Shown here in pieces: positions 22,701 through 34,100 of a stretch of DNA of 64,000 nt; the first letter of the stretch is position 1, and each line of letters opens with the position of its first letter. Both the position numbers and the translations under genes were made by a program. The notes beneath the pieces are model-generated. The model saw nothing but the letters and a program-made list of their open reading frames with translations, was not told the origin of the DNA and ran no database searches. The DNA lies in NCBI GenBank assembly GCA_964036195.1, contig OZ038451.1:13954529-14018528 (forward strand), given 5' to 3'. Origin of the DNA: Sphaerolaimus hirsutus. Taxonomy: Eukaryota > Nematoda > Chromadorea > Monhysterida > Sphaerolaimidae.

Positions 22701-24975
22701 AAAATGGCACTATTTTGGTGCCCCTAGCACCACTCCATAAAAATGGCGCTATTTTGGCGCCCCTAGCATCATTCCATGAAAATGGCATGATTTTGGTGCC
22801 CTAGCACCACTCCATGAAAATGGCACTATTTTGGTGCCCCTAGCACCACTCCATAAAAATGGCACTATTTTGGTGACCCTAGCATCATCTCATGAAAATG
22901 GCATGATTTTGGTGCCCTAGCACCATTCCATGAAAATGGCACTGTTTTGGTGGGCCCCTAGCACCATTCAATGAAAATGGCACTATTTTGGTGACCCTAG
23001 CACCACTCCAACAAAAATGGCACTATTTTGGCACCCCTAGCACCACTCCATGAAAATGGCACTATTTTGGTGCCCCTAGCACCACTCCATAAAAATGGCA
23101 CTATTTTGGTGACCCTAGCATCATCTCATGAAAATGGCATGATTTTGGTGCCCTAGCACCATTCCATGAAAATGGCACTGTTTTGGTGGGCCCCTAGCAC
23201 CATTCAATGAAAATGGCACTATTTTGGTGACCCTAGCACCACTCCAACAAAAATGGCACTATTTTGGCACCCCTAGCACCACTCCATGAAAATGGCACTA
23301 TTTTGGTGCCCCTAGCACCACTCCATAAAAATGGCGCTATTTTGGCGCACCTAGCATCATTCCATGAAAATGGCATGATTTTGGTGCCCTAGCACCACTC
23401 CATGAAAATGGCACTATTTTGGTGCCCCTAGCACCACTCCATAAAAATGGCACTATTTTAGTGACCCTAGCATCATCTCATGAAAATGGCATGATTTTGG
23501 TGCCCTAGCACCATTCCATGAAAATGGCACTGTTTTGGTGGGCCCCTAGCACCATTCCATGAAAATGGCATGATTTTGGTGCCCCTAGCACCACTCCATG
23601 AAAATGGCACTATTTTGGTGCCCCTAGCACCACTCCATAAAAATGGCACTATTTTGGTGACCCTAGCATCATCTCATGAAAATGGCATGATTTTGGTGCC
23701 CTAGCACCATTCCATGAAAATGGCATTATTTTGGTGGGCCCCTAGCACCATACCATGAAAATGGCATGATTTTGGTGCCCCTAGCACCACTCCATAAAAA
23801 TGGCGCTATTTTGGCGCCCCTAGCATCATCTCATGAAAATGGCATGATTTTGGAGCCCTAGCACCACTCCATGAAAATGGCACTATTTTGGTGCCCCTAG
23901 CACCACTCCATAAAAATGGCACTATTTTGGTGACCCTAGCATCATCTCATGAAAATGGCATGATTTTGGTGCCCTAGCACCATTCCATGAAAATGGCACT
24001 GTTTTGGTGGGCCCCTAGCACCATTTCATGAAAATGGCACTATTTTGGTGGGCCCCTAGCACCATTCCATGAAAATGGCACTATTTTGGTGCCCCTAACA
24101 CCACTCCAACAAAAATGGCACTATTTTGGCACCCCTAGCACCACTCCATGAAAATGGCACTATTTTGGTGCCCCTAGCACCACTCCATAAAAATGGCACT
24201 ATTTTGGCGCCCCTAGCACCATTCCATGAAAATGGCATGATTTTGGTGCCCCTAGCACCACTCCATAAAAATAGCAATATTTTGGTGCCCCTAGCATCAC
24301 TCTATGAAAATAGCACTATTTTGGCACCCCTAGCACCATTCCATGAAAATGGCATGATTTTGACGACCCTAGCACCACTCCATGAAAATGGCACTAATTT
24401 GGTGCCCCTAGCACCACTCCATAAAAATGGCACTATTTTGGCGCCCCTAGCACCATTCCATGAAAATGGCATGGTTTTGGTGACCCTAGCACCACTCCAA
24501 CAAAAATGGCACTATTTTGGCACCCCTAGCACCACTCCATGAAAATGGCACTATTTTGGTGCCCCTAGCACCACTCCATAAAAATGGCATTATTTTGGCG
24601 CCCCTAGCACCATTCCATGAAAATGGCGTGATTTTGGTGCCCCTAGCACCACTCCATAAAAATGGCACTATTTTGGTGCCCCTAATGCCACTCTATAAAA
24701 ATGGCACTATTTTGGTGCCCCTGGCACCACTCCATGAAAATGGCGTGATTTTGGTGCCCCTAGCACCACTCCATAAAAATGGCACTATTTTGGCACCCCT
24801 AGCACCATTCCATGAAAATGGCACTATTTTGGTGCCCCTAATGCCACTCCATAAAAATGGCACTATTTTGGTGCCCCTAGCACCACTCCATGAAAATGGC
24901 ATGATTTTGGTGCCCCTAAATCCACTCCATAGAAATGGCGCTATTTTGGTGCCCCTAACACCACTCCATAAAAAT
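19790..24975. repeat. 39-bp satellite array, right arm (inverted)
   Basis: About 130 units of the complement of the left-arm satellite (GGTGCCCCTAGCACC core). Higher-order structure is present. A block around 20490-22400 is repeated about 1803 bp further on at 22293-24208, and a 705-bp spacing relates 20020-20280 to 20725-20985. Variant units include GGTGGGCCCCTAGCACC and CTCCAACAAAAATGG. Confidence 0.92.
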
Positions 24976-25013
24976 GTTCACAAGTGGAGTTATTCAAATA
25001 AAAAGTCATGTCG

Positions 25014-25400
25014 AGATAACGAGTTTCGGGTGCAAAGTCACCTGCAGATAACGAGTTTCGGGTGCAAAGTCACCTGCAGATAACGAGTTTCGGGTGCAAA
25101 GTCACCTGCAGATAACGAGTTTCGGGTGCAAAGTCACCTGCAGATAACGAGTTTCAGATGCAAATTCATAAAAACCAGTACAGATTTCCTTAACGAGTTT
25201 CGGATGCAAACTCCATTTTTGTATGGTGATTTTGACACCTCCATACTAAATCCTTAACGAGTTTCGGATGCAAACTTTTTTCTCTGCAGATAACGAGTTT
25301 CGGGTGCAAAAAATGATAGTTTTTTTTGTAGATAACGGGTTTCGAGTGCAAACTCGCCTATTATGGGCTGCAGATAACGGGTTTCGGATGCAAACTTGCA
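25014..25400. repeat. 32-bp subterminal tandem repeat of the giant foldback
   Basis: GATAACGAGTTTCGGGTGCA followed by AAGTCACCTGCA is repeated four to five times between 25014 and 25165. More diverged copies continue to 25400. Inverted counterparts lie at 17320-17345 and 17545-17625 in the left arm. Confidence 0.8.
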
Positions 25401-25687
25401 TTTTTTTCAGAAAACGCTATCTCTGTATCTCGGGAACGGTATGAGATATTGAGAAAATTTTTTTTCTATCACGAAGAAATATATATATATACGTCAGATC
25501 TGCACTTAACTCAATTTTTTTCACTTTTGCACTTAACGGGTTACGGAACCAAACTCCTCAAATATTACGGCAAGTGTATTGGAAAATCGCTCTGCGACAC
25601 GTGAAGCCAAAATTTAAGTTGACACAAATGTGTCAACTAGTGTGTAAACTGCCGCCAATGTTGCTTCCCAGTTGCCCTACGCAAAGC

Positions 25688-25820
25688 GACGGACCGATTT
25701 CATTTCCCGCAGAGATTCCTCACGCATCGAGTTGATGTAAGCGTTCATTTTCGATTCGATGCATATCACGCAGACTGGCAGCATGCAGCAGCAGAATAAA
25801 AGACAAACTTTTGATACCAT
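25688..25820 (-). CDS. Possible first exon encoding a hydrophobic leader, unrecognised
   Basis: ATG at 25820 opens MVSKVCLLFCCCMLPVCVIC, a hydrophobic, Cys-rich start like a signal peptide or membrane anchor. It is followed by ESKMNAYINSMREESLREMK and SVRRF. A GT (GC|GTAGGG) at about 25684 could be the donor; otherwise the frame stops at TAG. It may be the 5' exon of the gene whose exons lie at 14051-17036, with the giant foldback in the intron, but the reading phase does not clearly match. The family is not recognised. Confidence 0.3.
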
Positions 25821-26534
25821 GTTTTTTGTTGTATTTTTTTTAGATTTGATCCACGGGTTTTGGGGTGACATTTTACTTGGGAAACGCATTTATTACTGGT
25901 GATGAGGAAACATCTAAATGTGCTAGGAAGTTAATAAGTTAGCAATCGGGACAGAAAAATGACTAGAAGTTGCAGAACTTCAAATTTTTCTGTACACATA
26001 TCCATGTGTACTTAAAAAATCATAATTAAAATATTATGAATATCAGCCAAAAGTACACATTAACAACGAGCTGGCAGTCTGATAAAGCATCAAATTTAAT
26101 CAGAACCTGAGCAACGAAGGCACATAAACATGAACAACTAATCGATTTAAAAAGCGAACAAAATACAGAGAGAGACTTCATTAATGCAACACGCGGAAAA
26201 CCCTACCTACATAGGTAACATTTTTATATGTTTTTAGGTTGATCGAGCCTACACAATTGTTCAAGAGGGTCTGCAGGGTCAACAAAATTCCGCACAATGT
26301 CAAGTGGCAAGACAAATGTAAAAATACAAAAATTGAAAATACCTTTATAAACTGCATGACAGTGGCAACCAAATATGTATTGAGATTGAGGTAACAGTTT
26401 CAAGAAATGATACTGACAGTTAACATGCAGTTGGAAGGTTTGCAGTTGTTAACACTTATATCGACACTTGACAAGTTAGAAAATCTCGCCACCTAAGGTA
26501 CCGACTGCAAAATTGCAAACACTAACCCCCCAGA

Positions 26535-28540
26535 TCACTCCACCTTGTGGTGGTCGACCTTGACGCCGTACACGGGCCTGAGCGTGTAGTCCATGGCCAC
26601 GTGCACCCCGTGGTCGATGGGTTGGAAAATGAGCGGGATCGCACCCATGCCCACCCCCGTGGTCATCCATTTGCGTGTGGTCAGGGCAACTCGAGGGATC
26701 GTCCTGGGGGGGGGGGGTTGTGAGGTTGTTGTTGTAGTTATACCGTATTTAATCGAAATACCCCCCAGGGGGTTATTTTTCATAGTGCAAATTTTGATGG
26801 GAGTTAAACGAGGGGGTATTTATTCAGTGGCAATTTTGAGGGGGTATTTCGAGGGGGTATTTCAGATGGGGGTATTTGAGGAAATACAGTATATTTATTG
26901 TTGAGTTCGATACGGAAATGTTCTCACCTGGCCAACATCAAGCCAGTGGCCCAGCAAATTCTATTAATGGTGAAGCCGGGCACGATGACCGAGGCAAGCG
27001 CCTGCCAAATGAGCGTGTCCGCAGAAACGGCTGCGACGCGACCCATGGGCACCTCCTCGCCCGCCAGCTCGTAACGCTGCGTGCAAGAAATTGAGTGGAT
27101 TAGTTGGTCATATAGTTGGGCGGGGTCTATTCTTGAGCTCCTAGAGTATTCCTAGCTATGACTACCGTACTGGTAAGCTAGAAAATACACTTGCAACGCC
27201 TGAGAATGGAAATGTGGGCTAATACACAAACATTTCGCGAGTAAACCATCGAGCGGGCACTCCCGCACCCTGTAAAGTGTAAGATGTCACGCAAAATGCC
27301 AGTTAGAATTAAAATATTAAGATTGTATAACTGAACACTACCTAACATTTTACATTGGATTTTACAGGATGCGGGACTGCCATCAAACAGGCAACACTCA
27401 GGTCAAACCAACCCTCTTCTCCTTCTTAGCCTTGTCCAAGGTGTCGGCGAGCACGTAGGACGACGCGACCACGTAGGAGCCCCTGACCGCCCACACGTGC
27501 ACCAGCGCGCGGAACGCCTCGCCCACCTCGTTCGCGTAGCCTGGCATGGGCAGGGACAAAATTGGGTCGGCGAGAAATACCTAAATTGGAAAACGTTTTT
27601 ATTAGGTTGGTCGTTTCTCGGCTGGTAGTTTTTTTGCGTATTGGTATTTGACGCTGAAAACACTGGTTTGATAAAGAAAGGTATTGTAAGAGGAAAACTA
27701 CTGTGAAATTTAACTATTGGAAACTTTTCTCGCAAATGAGCACATCCAAACTTAGGCAGCCCATAAGCTGATGTGACTTGATATTTAGGGGGGTGGGGTA
27801 ATTCGAGAGGGCATTGCGTGGGACGGTAGGTAGATACGTCTCAGTTAGAATGCACGTTTAAATTAAATAAAGAGAAATTAATTGAACCTAATCCCGATCA
27901 ATTTGTAGCACGTTCCACTAGTGCAGAGAAACATACAGAGCGTTCACCAGTTTATCATAGTTCGAACCGCCAATTGTTGTTTTTTCATTGTACCCTTTGG
28001 ACGCACTGCAGTTTTACACAGATTATAATCACCTCGCAAAATGTCGGGAAATGGACAAATAAACGCGCATGCAGCTAAGCGAATGAAAACTGGCAACAAG
28101 GTGACACCTGAGCGAAGATGGGGCAGTGATAAGGTTGGAGGACTATTTTTACGTGGTTGTGGTGTCCAGACAAATTTTCGAGTCTTTTGGCACATACAAT
28201 TTTCCCTAAAACGCTGACAGGTACTCCGAGGTACCTCCACTAAACTTCAATTTTTAACATTTTTTGGAATTTTGCCAATTCCTCAAAAATTTATTTGGAG
28301 TGGGTATAAAAGTTACCCAAGGGTAAAAATGTGTCTGGATGTGGTTTGGAAATTTGGGGTTACAGGGAAATGCGTAGCCAGAGCCAACGCGAACATTTTG
28401 TTATATTTTACCAAAAACGCGGGCCGGCAAGTTTTCAAAAACCAACCCAGCAATCTGAGTGGAGTGTCCCTGTAAATATCAACTTCCTTCTTATCACCGC
28501 CATTCTCAACACCACTTTTGTTGTTATCTTTTGAGCTCAT
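26535..28540 (-). CDS. MTFP1: Mitochondrial fission process protein 1 (MTP18), complete
   Basis: MTFP1 is a small inner-mitochondrial-membrane protein that promotes mitochondrial fission. Four exons join in phase: 28447-28540 (ATG at 28540), 27413-27540, 26928-27076, 26535-26703 (stop TGA at 26535-26537). They encode 179 residues, close to the 166 of human MTFP1. Exon 1 encodes VDIYRDTPLRLLG. Exon 2 encodes YANEVGEAFRALVHVW and SYVLADTLDKAKK. Exon 3 encodes VSADTLIWQALASVIVPGFT followed by INRICWATG. Exon 4 encodes TTRKWMTTGVGMGAIPLIFQ and PIDHGVHVAMDY. All of these match conserved family blocks. Intron 3 carries a TA-flanked foldback (26743-26889) and the intron between exons 2 and 3 a palindromic element (27251-27384). 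No disruption is seen. Confidence 0.94.
26743..26889. repeat. TA-flanked foldback in MTFP1 intron 3
   Basis: TA on both sides. Ends CCGTATTTAATCGAAATACC and GGTATTTGAGGAAATACAG. This is a short member of the C/G-run family, about 40 bp from the acceptor of exon 4. Confidence 0.7.
27251..27384. repeat. Foldback MITE with TGTAAAGTG units
   Basis: Ends CACTCCCGCACCCTGTAAA and TTTACAGGATGCGGGACTGC pair. It lies in the MTFP1 intron between exons 2 and 3, downstream of exon 2. Relatives at 3306, 31245, 40575 and 55448. Confidence 0.65.
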
Positions 28541-29111
28541 CGTTTCGATGGACTTTGCAAGCGGGACTGAAACTTGTTCTAGGAATGTTGACGGAGTTGA
28601 AGTTTTCGTTTTTCAGATGCGCGGTATGCAAATTAAAATGCAGGGGCAGTAGATACCGCAGAAATGAAGAGTGATCATGAAGACAATCTTTGACAAGTGA
28701 TAACTTTATTTGATAAACAGCATGATTGGAGGAGAACATGAATAACATATTATTTACATGTTTTAAAGTGCGTTTGGTCACACATAAAGTCAACGAAATC
28801 CTATTGAAGACACAAATCCTGAAGTTTCAGGTTATTTTGAACAGAAACGGTTTAGCGACCATAAAATTCACACCAAATTCAACCAATGGACAATATGTTC
28901 TGGACGAATAGCACCAAAGTGTTAATGAAAAAGGCGTGCAGCATCAACCAGAATTGTGTTTCAGGCAAGAAAGTGACGATATCTGAATACACACGATATT
29001 TATATATCAAACGAGCAAGTAAGTGTTTCTTAATTTCCGCATAGTAAATGAATAAGTGATGGATTCGCGTGATTCACAAAAATAATTCACCTAATGAAAA
29101 ATGACCAAAAC

Positions 29112-30109
29112 CAGGGTTGGCAAAATCTCAGAAAAAAATAAAAATAAAATAAAAATAAAATGGAATATTGAAGAATAAAATAAAATAAAATAAAATGGAA
29201 AATTTAAGAATAAAAATAAAAATTGTATAAAAATTCAAATTTTTGTAAAATTTTTGTAAAATTGTATAAAAATTCGTATTTTTGTAAAATTGTATAAAAA
29301 TTCATATTTTTTGTAAAATTTTGTCTCATTGCTCGAGTCTCTACCTGTTTATTCATGGATCTGGGGGCAGTCCCAAGCATTGTAAAGTGTCAAATGTCAT
29401 GTCAAATGTCATGCAAAGTGTCAATTGTTATGACATGTAAAATGTAAAGTATCATGTTTTATTTCGAAATCTTTTGTTTTGTATCCAAATTTTGTTGTTG
29501 TTGACTCCAAAATATTATGTGAACATTTGGATACAAAAACATAAGATTTGGATATAAAACATACTATGGATACAAAAACACAAGATTTGGATACACAATT
29601 TACACTTTGCATGACATTTGTCATGACAATTGCCACTTTGCTTGAAATTTTACATGACACTTGACATTTTGCACAACAATTGATACTTTACTTTACATTT
29701 GTCTTGACAATTGACACTTTGCATGACATTTTACAAATGTGCCCAGCACACTCCAGTAGTCCTTCTACTGAAAATGCAAACCATTCTTATCAATAATTGT
29801 AACTTTACACTTGCAGCTAGCTAACAATACATATTGCATGCAACTTTTGAAAAGTAAGGGAAAAATTTGTCACAGGTTTTTCATGTAAGGTCTAATTATA
29901 ACATTTTTCTGGCCTTGCATGCATGTTTCTGATTTTTTGTAAAATTTTTGTAAAATTTTTGTAAAATGAGTCATTTTATTTTATTAATGACTTTTGGGAA
30001 TAAAATAAAATAAAATAAAATGAAACAAGAATAAAATAAAAATAAAATAAAATTTTTATACAATTTTTATACAATTTTACTAAAATGAATTTTTATAAAA
30101 CCAACCCTG
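29112..30109. mobile_element. hAT-like MITE, 998 bp, AT-rich
   Basis: Ends CAGGGTTGGC and ACCAACCCTG are inverted, flanked by a perfect 8-bp duplication ACCAAAAC (29104-29111 and 30110-30117). Arms carry AATAAAATAAAAT and TTTTTGTAAAAT repeats. The centre (29357-29750) holds CATGACAATTGACACTTTGC-type units of another foldback family, so it may be a nested element. Confidence 0.85.
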
Positions 30110-30841
30110 ACCAAAACACATCTTCTACAAATGCAAAAACGTGGCTCCCTACTGTCCATAAACGACATAATATACACAAGGGCCTCAAGTACAACTGAGC
30201 CTATTTCAAATATTCAATGCAATTAATTTCATTATTCAATTGCAAAACAACTATTTACCTAACTATTCAACTATTTATTACAACTGTTTATTTGAGTGAA
30301 CGAAGTGCACACACACCCGCAGAACAAATGCGAAAAACGACTGGAACTACTCTGTCGACTATGCATACTTCCCTTTTGACTATCGAAACAAGTATTGGAA
30401 GATATTTAAATGTTTAAGACCACAGGAACTGATAAACACCACCACCGCTTAATGCACAATTCATGCTAAATTTTTACATGAAATAGACAAAGGCATGGGA
30501 AAACCACGTCTTTTCAACGCTTCAATCTGAAAAACAAACGTTTTTCTTTTACAATAACCTGGGAAATGATAAACACATAAAGGATCCAGATAGGGTATAT
30601 TTCGGAGGTTTAGCTAAGGTTGAATGTAAATAGAGAACGTAAATTAAGATTATTTATTTCTGGTGACGTCACTTACATTGACAGCATGCAGCAGACATTG
30701 TAGGTGATGCGGTTTATCGATTTGAGGACACTACAAAGTAAATATGATACAACGGGAGCAATAACTATATTATTTGCAAGTGATTTTACAAGTGAAAATA
30801 CGGTATGCGCTTGTCAACAATGTTTCGCAATATCACTAGTG

Positions 30842-30981
30842 TAATGATGGAAAGCGCCAAGCGCCATGGCGTTGTTCCGAACACCAGCGCCAATGGCGAC
30901 AGAACAGAATGGAGCCAAGCGCCGGAAGCGCCACGGCGCTTTTTGCTTTGGCGCCAGCGCTATGGCGCGTTTCCATCACTA
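30842..30981. mobile_element. hAT-like MITE, 140 bp, GCGCCA type
   Basis: Ends TAATGATGGAAAGCGCC and GGCGCGTTTCCATCACTA. A perfect 8-bp duplication CACTAGTG lies at 30834-30841 and 30982-30989. Filled with GCGCCAAGCGCCATGGCGC palindromic units. Confidence 0.88.
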
Positions 30982-31123
30982 CACTAGTGCACTAGTAGCT
31001 TTTCGGTTGTAGAAGATCAAAAGACCCAGTAAAAAAACAAAAAATAAAAACAAAAAACAAGAAGGATAAGATGTAATAATAACCGAACGACAGCAGAACC
31101 GTATAAAATTCCACGAGAGATCA

Positions 31124-34100
31124 TCAATCGGCAATATTAAAATCAGCAAGTGAAGGCATTTTCGGCGTCTGTACCGGCGTCTGCAAGGAAAACATGACAA
31201 ATGCATGAGGATTACGATGCTGCCCCAAATGTGTGAAGACTGGGGGCACTCCCGCACCATGTAAAGTCAAGTGTCAAATGTCATACAAATTTGTCACATG
31301 TCCTACAAAATGTCAAAAGTTCAGCAGTAAAATCTTCTCTTCATTCTGATCGACACTGACATTGACAGTTTACATGACATGTGTCCGCCGCTGATTACAA
31401 TTTGACATGACATTTTTGACATGAAATTTCAGTTTGCAAATAGTTCTCAATTCGCGTAGCTCTGCTGTCAAGACAATTTCGAGGCTAGTGATACTACCCC
31501 GGCATCGCAGCTAGTGATAAATCGTTTAGAGGGAACATTTTATTTTACACTTGATGTCTTCTAATTAACAGTGTGCGGGACTGCCACCCGATCATAACAC
31601 CTCACATAGATCATTCCCAAAAGTGAAAAAGCGCAACAAACCAGCGACGGCGCGTGTGCAACGGGAACAACATCATACACTGGCGGTTGCGGCGGAGGCA
31701 ACGGCATACGCGACGTTGTCGGGGCGGCGCCGGCCGCCCCAAAGTAACCGTAACCAGCGGCGCAGTACTGCGACTGCACCGCGTCGCTGTTGTAGCGTCG
31801 CAAGCCCCTGCCCGATCCGCGCGCACTCAGGCCACCCCTCGATCGCGCCAGAAACAGGGGCTGGTAAGGTGCGAGCTGTGCCTGCGAGCACATTAGGTTT
31901 TCAATCTCGTAAATTCTGTCCCGCTTAGATTCCAGAATGGGGCCTTAAAGATGTCAGAATAAGTTAGTGTGCCAAAATTAACTGTATGTGCAATCTGCGC
32001 ATCCTAAAGTATTACCTCGAAATATCGCCAAGGAGTTTATTTTTTCAGAGTGCTATTTTGAGGGGGGGTATTTCGAGGAAGGGGGTAATTCGAGGGTATA
32101 TTTTAATTTTGACAGAATTATTATGAACCCCAGTCCCAGTAGTTAGCTCTTTGTAGTTTGTAACGTACGCGGACGTACGAACAAAAATCTTTTTTAGAAC
32201 TTTGCTTTTCGAACTTCCAACAAACCACTCACATGGCTCAAGGTCACGTTATCTGACGTGTTGCTGGCGGGCGACTGGGGCGACCGGGCGCCGGGCACCG
32301 CCATGCTGGGCGACGAGTCGTGCTGCGACGCCGACGCGCTGCTCAGGTTGTCCGCGTCCACGCTGCAGCCCGCCGCCGGGGGCCCGTCGCCGCGCGACGA
32401 GACACAGTTTGCTGTGTTGACACAAACCAGGCTTGGCATTTAAATTTTGTGGTTAAATCTAAAAATGGGGTCACTAAAATATTTTTTCTTCTATCCCTCA
32501 TTCATGAATATTACTAACTCATAAAATGGGAAACAACACTTCGGGAACGATTATAGTAGCTGAATAGAGCCGAGTTTCCAGCGCAGTTCCGGTGCGCATC
32601 TAAACACGTCTAGCCCCATAAGCGATCTATGCCCCCTCCCCAGTAGAAGGTGACGTGCATAGGATTAACGGTACTGTGTTTCGATGAACGACCCCCCCCC
32701 CCCCCGCAGCTGACGATGTTTGCGCTATGGTTTACTAGTGTTGAAAATTATGGCTCGAAATTGTCAATCTGAATTTCGGGTGATGGTTCCTGTTCGTAAT
32801 TTAGTACTTTTTTGTATTTAGCGACACACAAGCACAACCAGAAATTGTGATTGACATTTCGTGTCATAACTAAAAATTAAAAAATTTAAAAAAATGTGAA
32901 CCCATTCAAAATACCTAAAACGTCTAAAAAAACCCAGCCGACTTCACGCCAAACAAACCGTGAGGCTCGCTGGGCGGCGAGGGCAGTCGCGCCGCATCAA
33001 CCGCAGCGAAAACGGGCGGCGGCGGCGGCAGCGCGTAGTTCGACGACGACCCGGATACGTGATGCGAGCGCGAGTTGGCGCCGGCGGGGGGTTGGCCATT
33101 GAAGCTGGTGCGGGCGTGCGTGAGCGCGGTTTCGTGGCCAACCGAAATGGAACTTTCGCTGTCTGAAAGGGGGAGGGGAGGGTAGAGTGTAAAAGGGTTG
33201 GAAGTCTGGGTAAACAATGAAAACTGAAAATTGCGCCTGGATGTGAATTGTGTGAAGGATTACAAACTCATGTTAAATTCCTTTATTCGATTATTAAAAT
33301 ACAATTTCAGTGTACGGTGCGACAATTACTCACAACGACTATTTGTCCTGGGTGTGACCAATTCACGTTGCAACAGTTCCATCTTAGTTGCCACGTGCGT
33401 GCAGCCATCCCTCGGTTCCGGCAACTTTTCCGCCTGCAAAGAAAGTGACAAATTTCAATGACAAACGTCCACCGAGCGCAAATGTCCCAAGCAGCTGAGT
33501 CCCAGATGACAACCCACGCCCACCCCACTCACAGTGACTTTCACAAAGTCTCCTACGCCAAAGTAGCAACTCTCATGCCTCTCCCTATCAGAAGCACCAT
33601 TGGAACAGACAACGCTACTGCACCCGCGAGTGTTGAACTCGATCCAAAGTATCGGTGAACTGGTGGTGCGCAGCTGACCCCCGTTACTCATGTGGTACGC
33701 CGGGGGGTCCCATCGGGGGTCGGCCACGTAGATTTTGTCGACTTTGCAGGTGCTTTCGATCAGACCAGATGACTGGAAATGATGGAGATCGGGGGGTTTT
33801 GGATGGAGTGCAGTGTGCGGTGATCAGTGACATTTCGGGGTTTTCCACATCCCATGCAAGTTTCACACAAATTTAGAAAATACATCAGAATGACATCATG
33901 AGCTGAGCCCATCATAACCCCAAAACATTTTCTGGACACGTCCCAGGATCACGAATCACGGATTTGAAATGAAATGTGGTTGTTTGATAAACATTGCATA
34001 TCAATATCGGTCTTTCACTAATAGGTACTACCTAATAGGTTCACTTTATGTAAATCGGAAGACTGACGGACTGACCGACTGACCGTCGATCGTTAATTTT

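Larger units (their letters stand above)
17224..25640. mobile_element. 8.4-kb giant foldback element with satellite arms
   Basis: Outer ends mirror each other. On the left GGCTTCACGTGTCGCAGAGC (17251) and GAGGAGTTTGATTCCG (17310) face the complements of both on the right (about 25590 and 25550). Moving inward, both arms carry GATAACGGGTTTCGGGTGCA units, then a 39-bp satellite in opposite orientation: about 29 units at 17640-18770 and about 130 units at 19790-24975. A spacer of about 1 kb (18775-19720) separates them. No transposase frame is visible. Terminal CACTAGTTGACAC resembles the ends of the 46277-49697 element. The exact ends and target duplication are not resolved. Confidence 0.75.

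Noticed and set aside
19790..24975. CRISPR-like regular repeat array
   Set aside because: Units are contiguous 39-mers without unique spacers, in a eukaryotic context with introns and MITEs.
31623..31928. Plus-strand Arg/Ala-rich frames opposite exon 31606-31881
   Set aside because: GC-rich antisense shadows; the minus-strand exon has splice sites and phase agreement with both neighbours.
32924..33217. Longer version of exon 32959-33162 running to a stop (ending GLFGVKSAGFF)
   Set aside because: The next exon (32233-32411) needs phase 1, which is met by the donor CACG|GTTTGT; the tail beyond it is taken as intron, though this is not certain.
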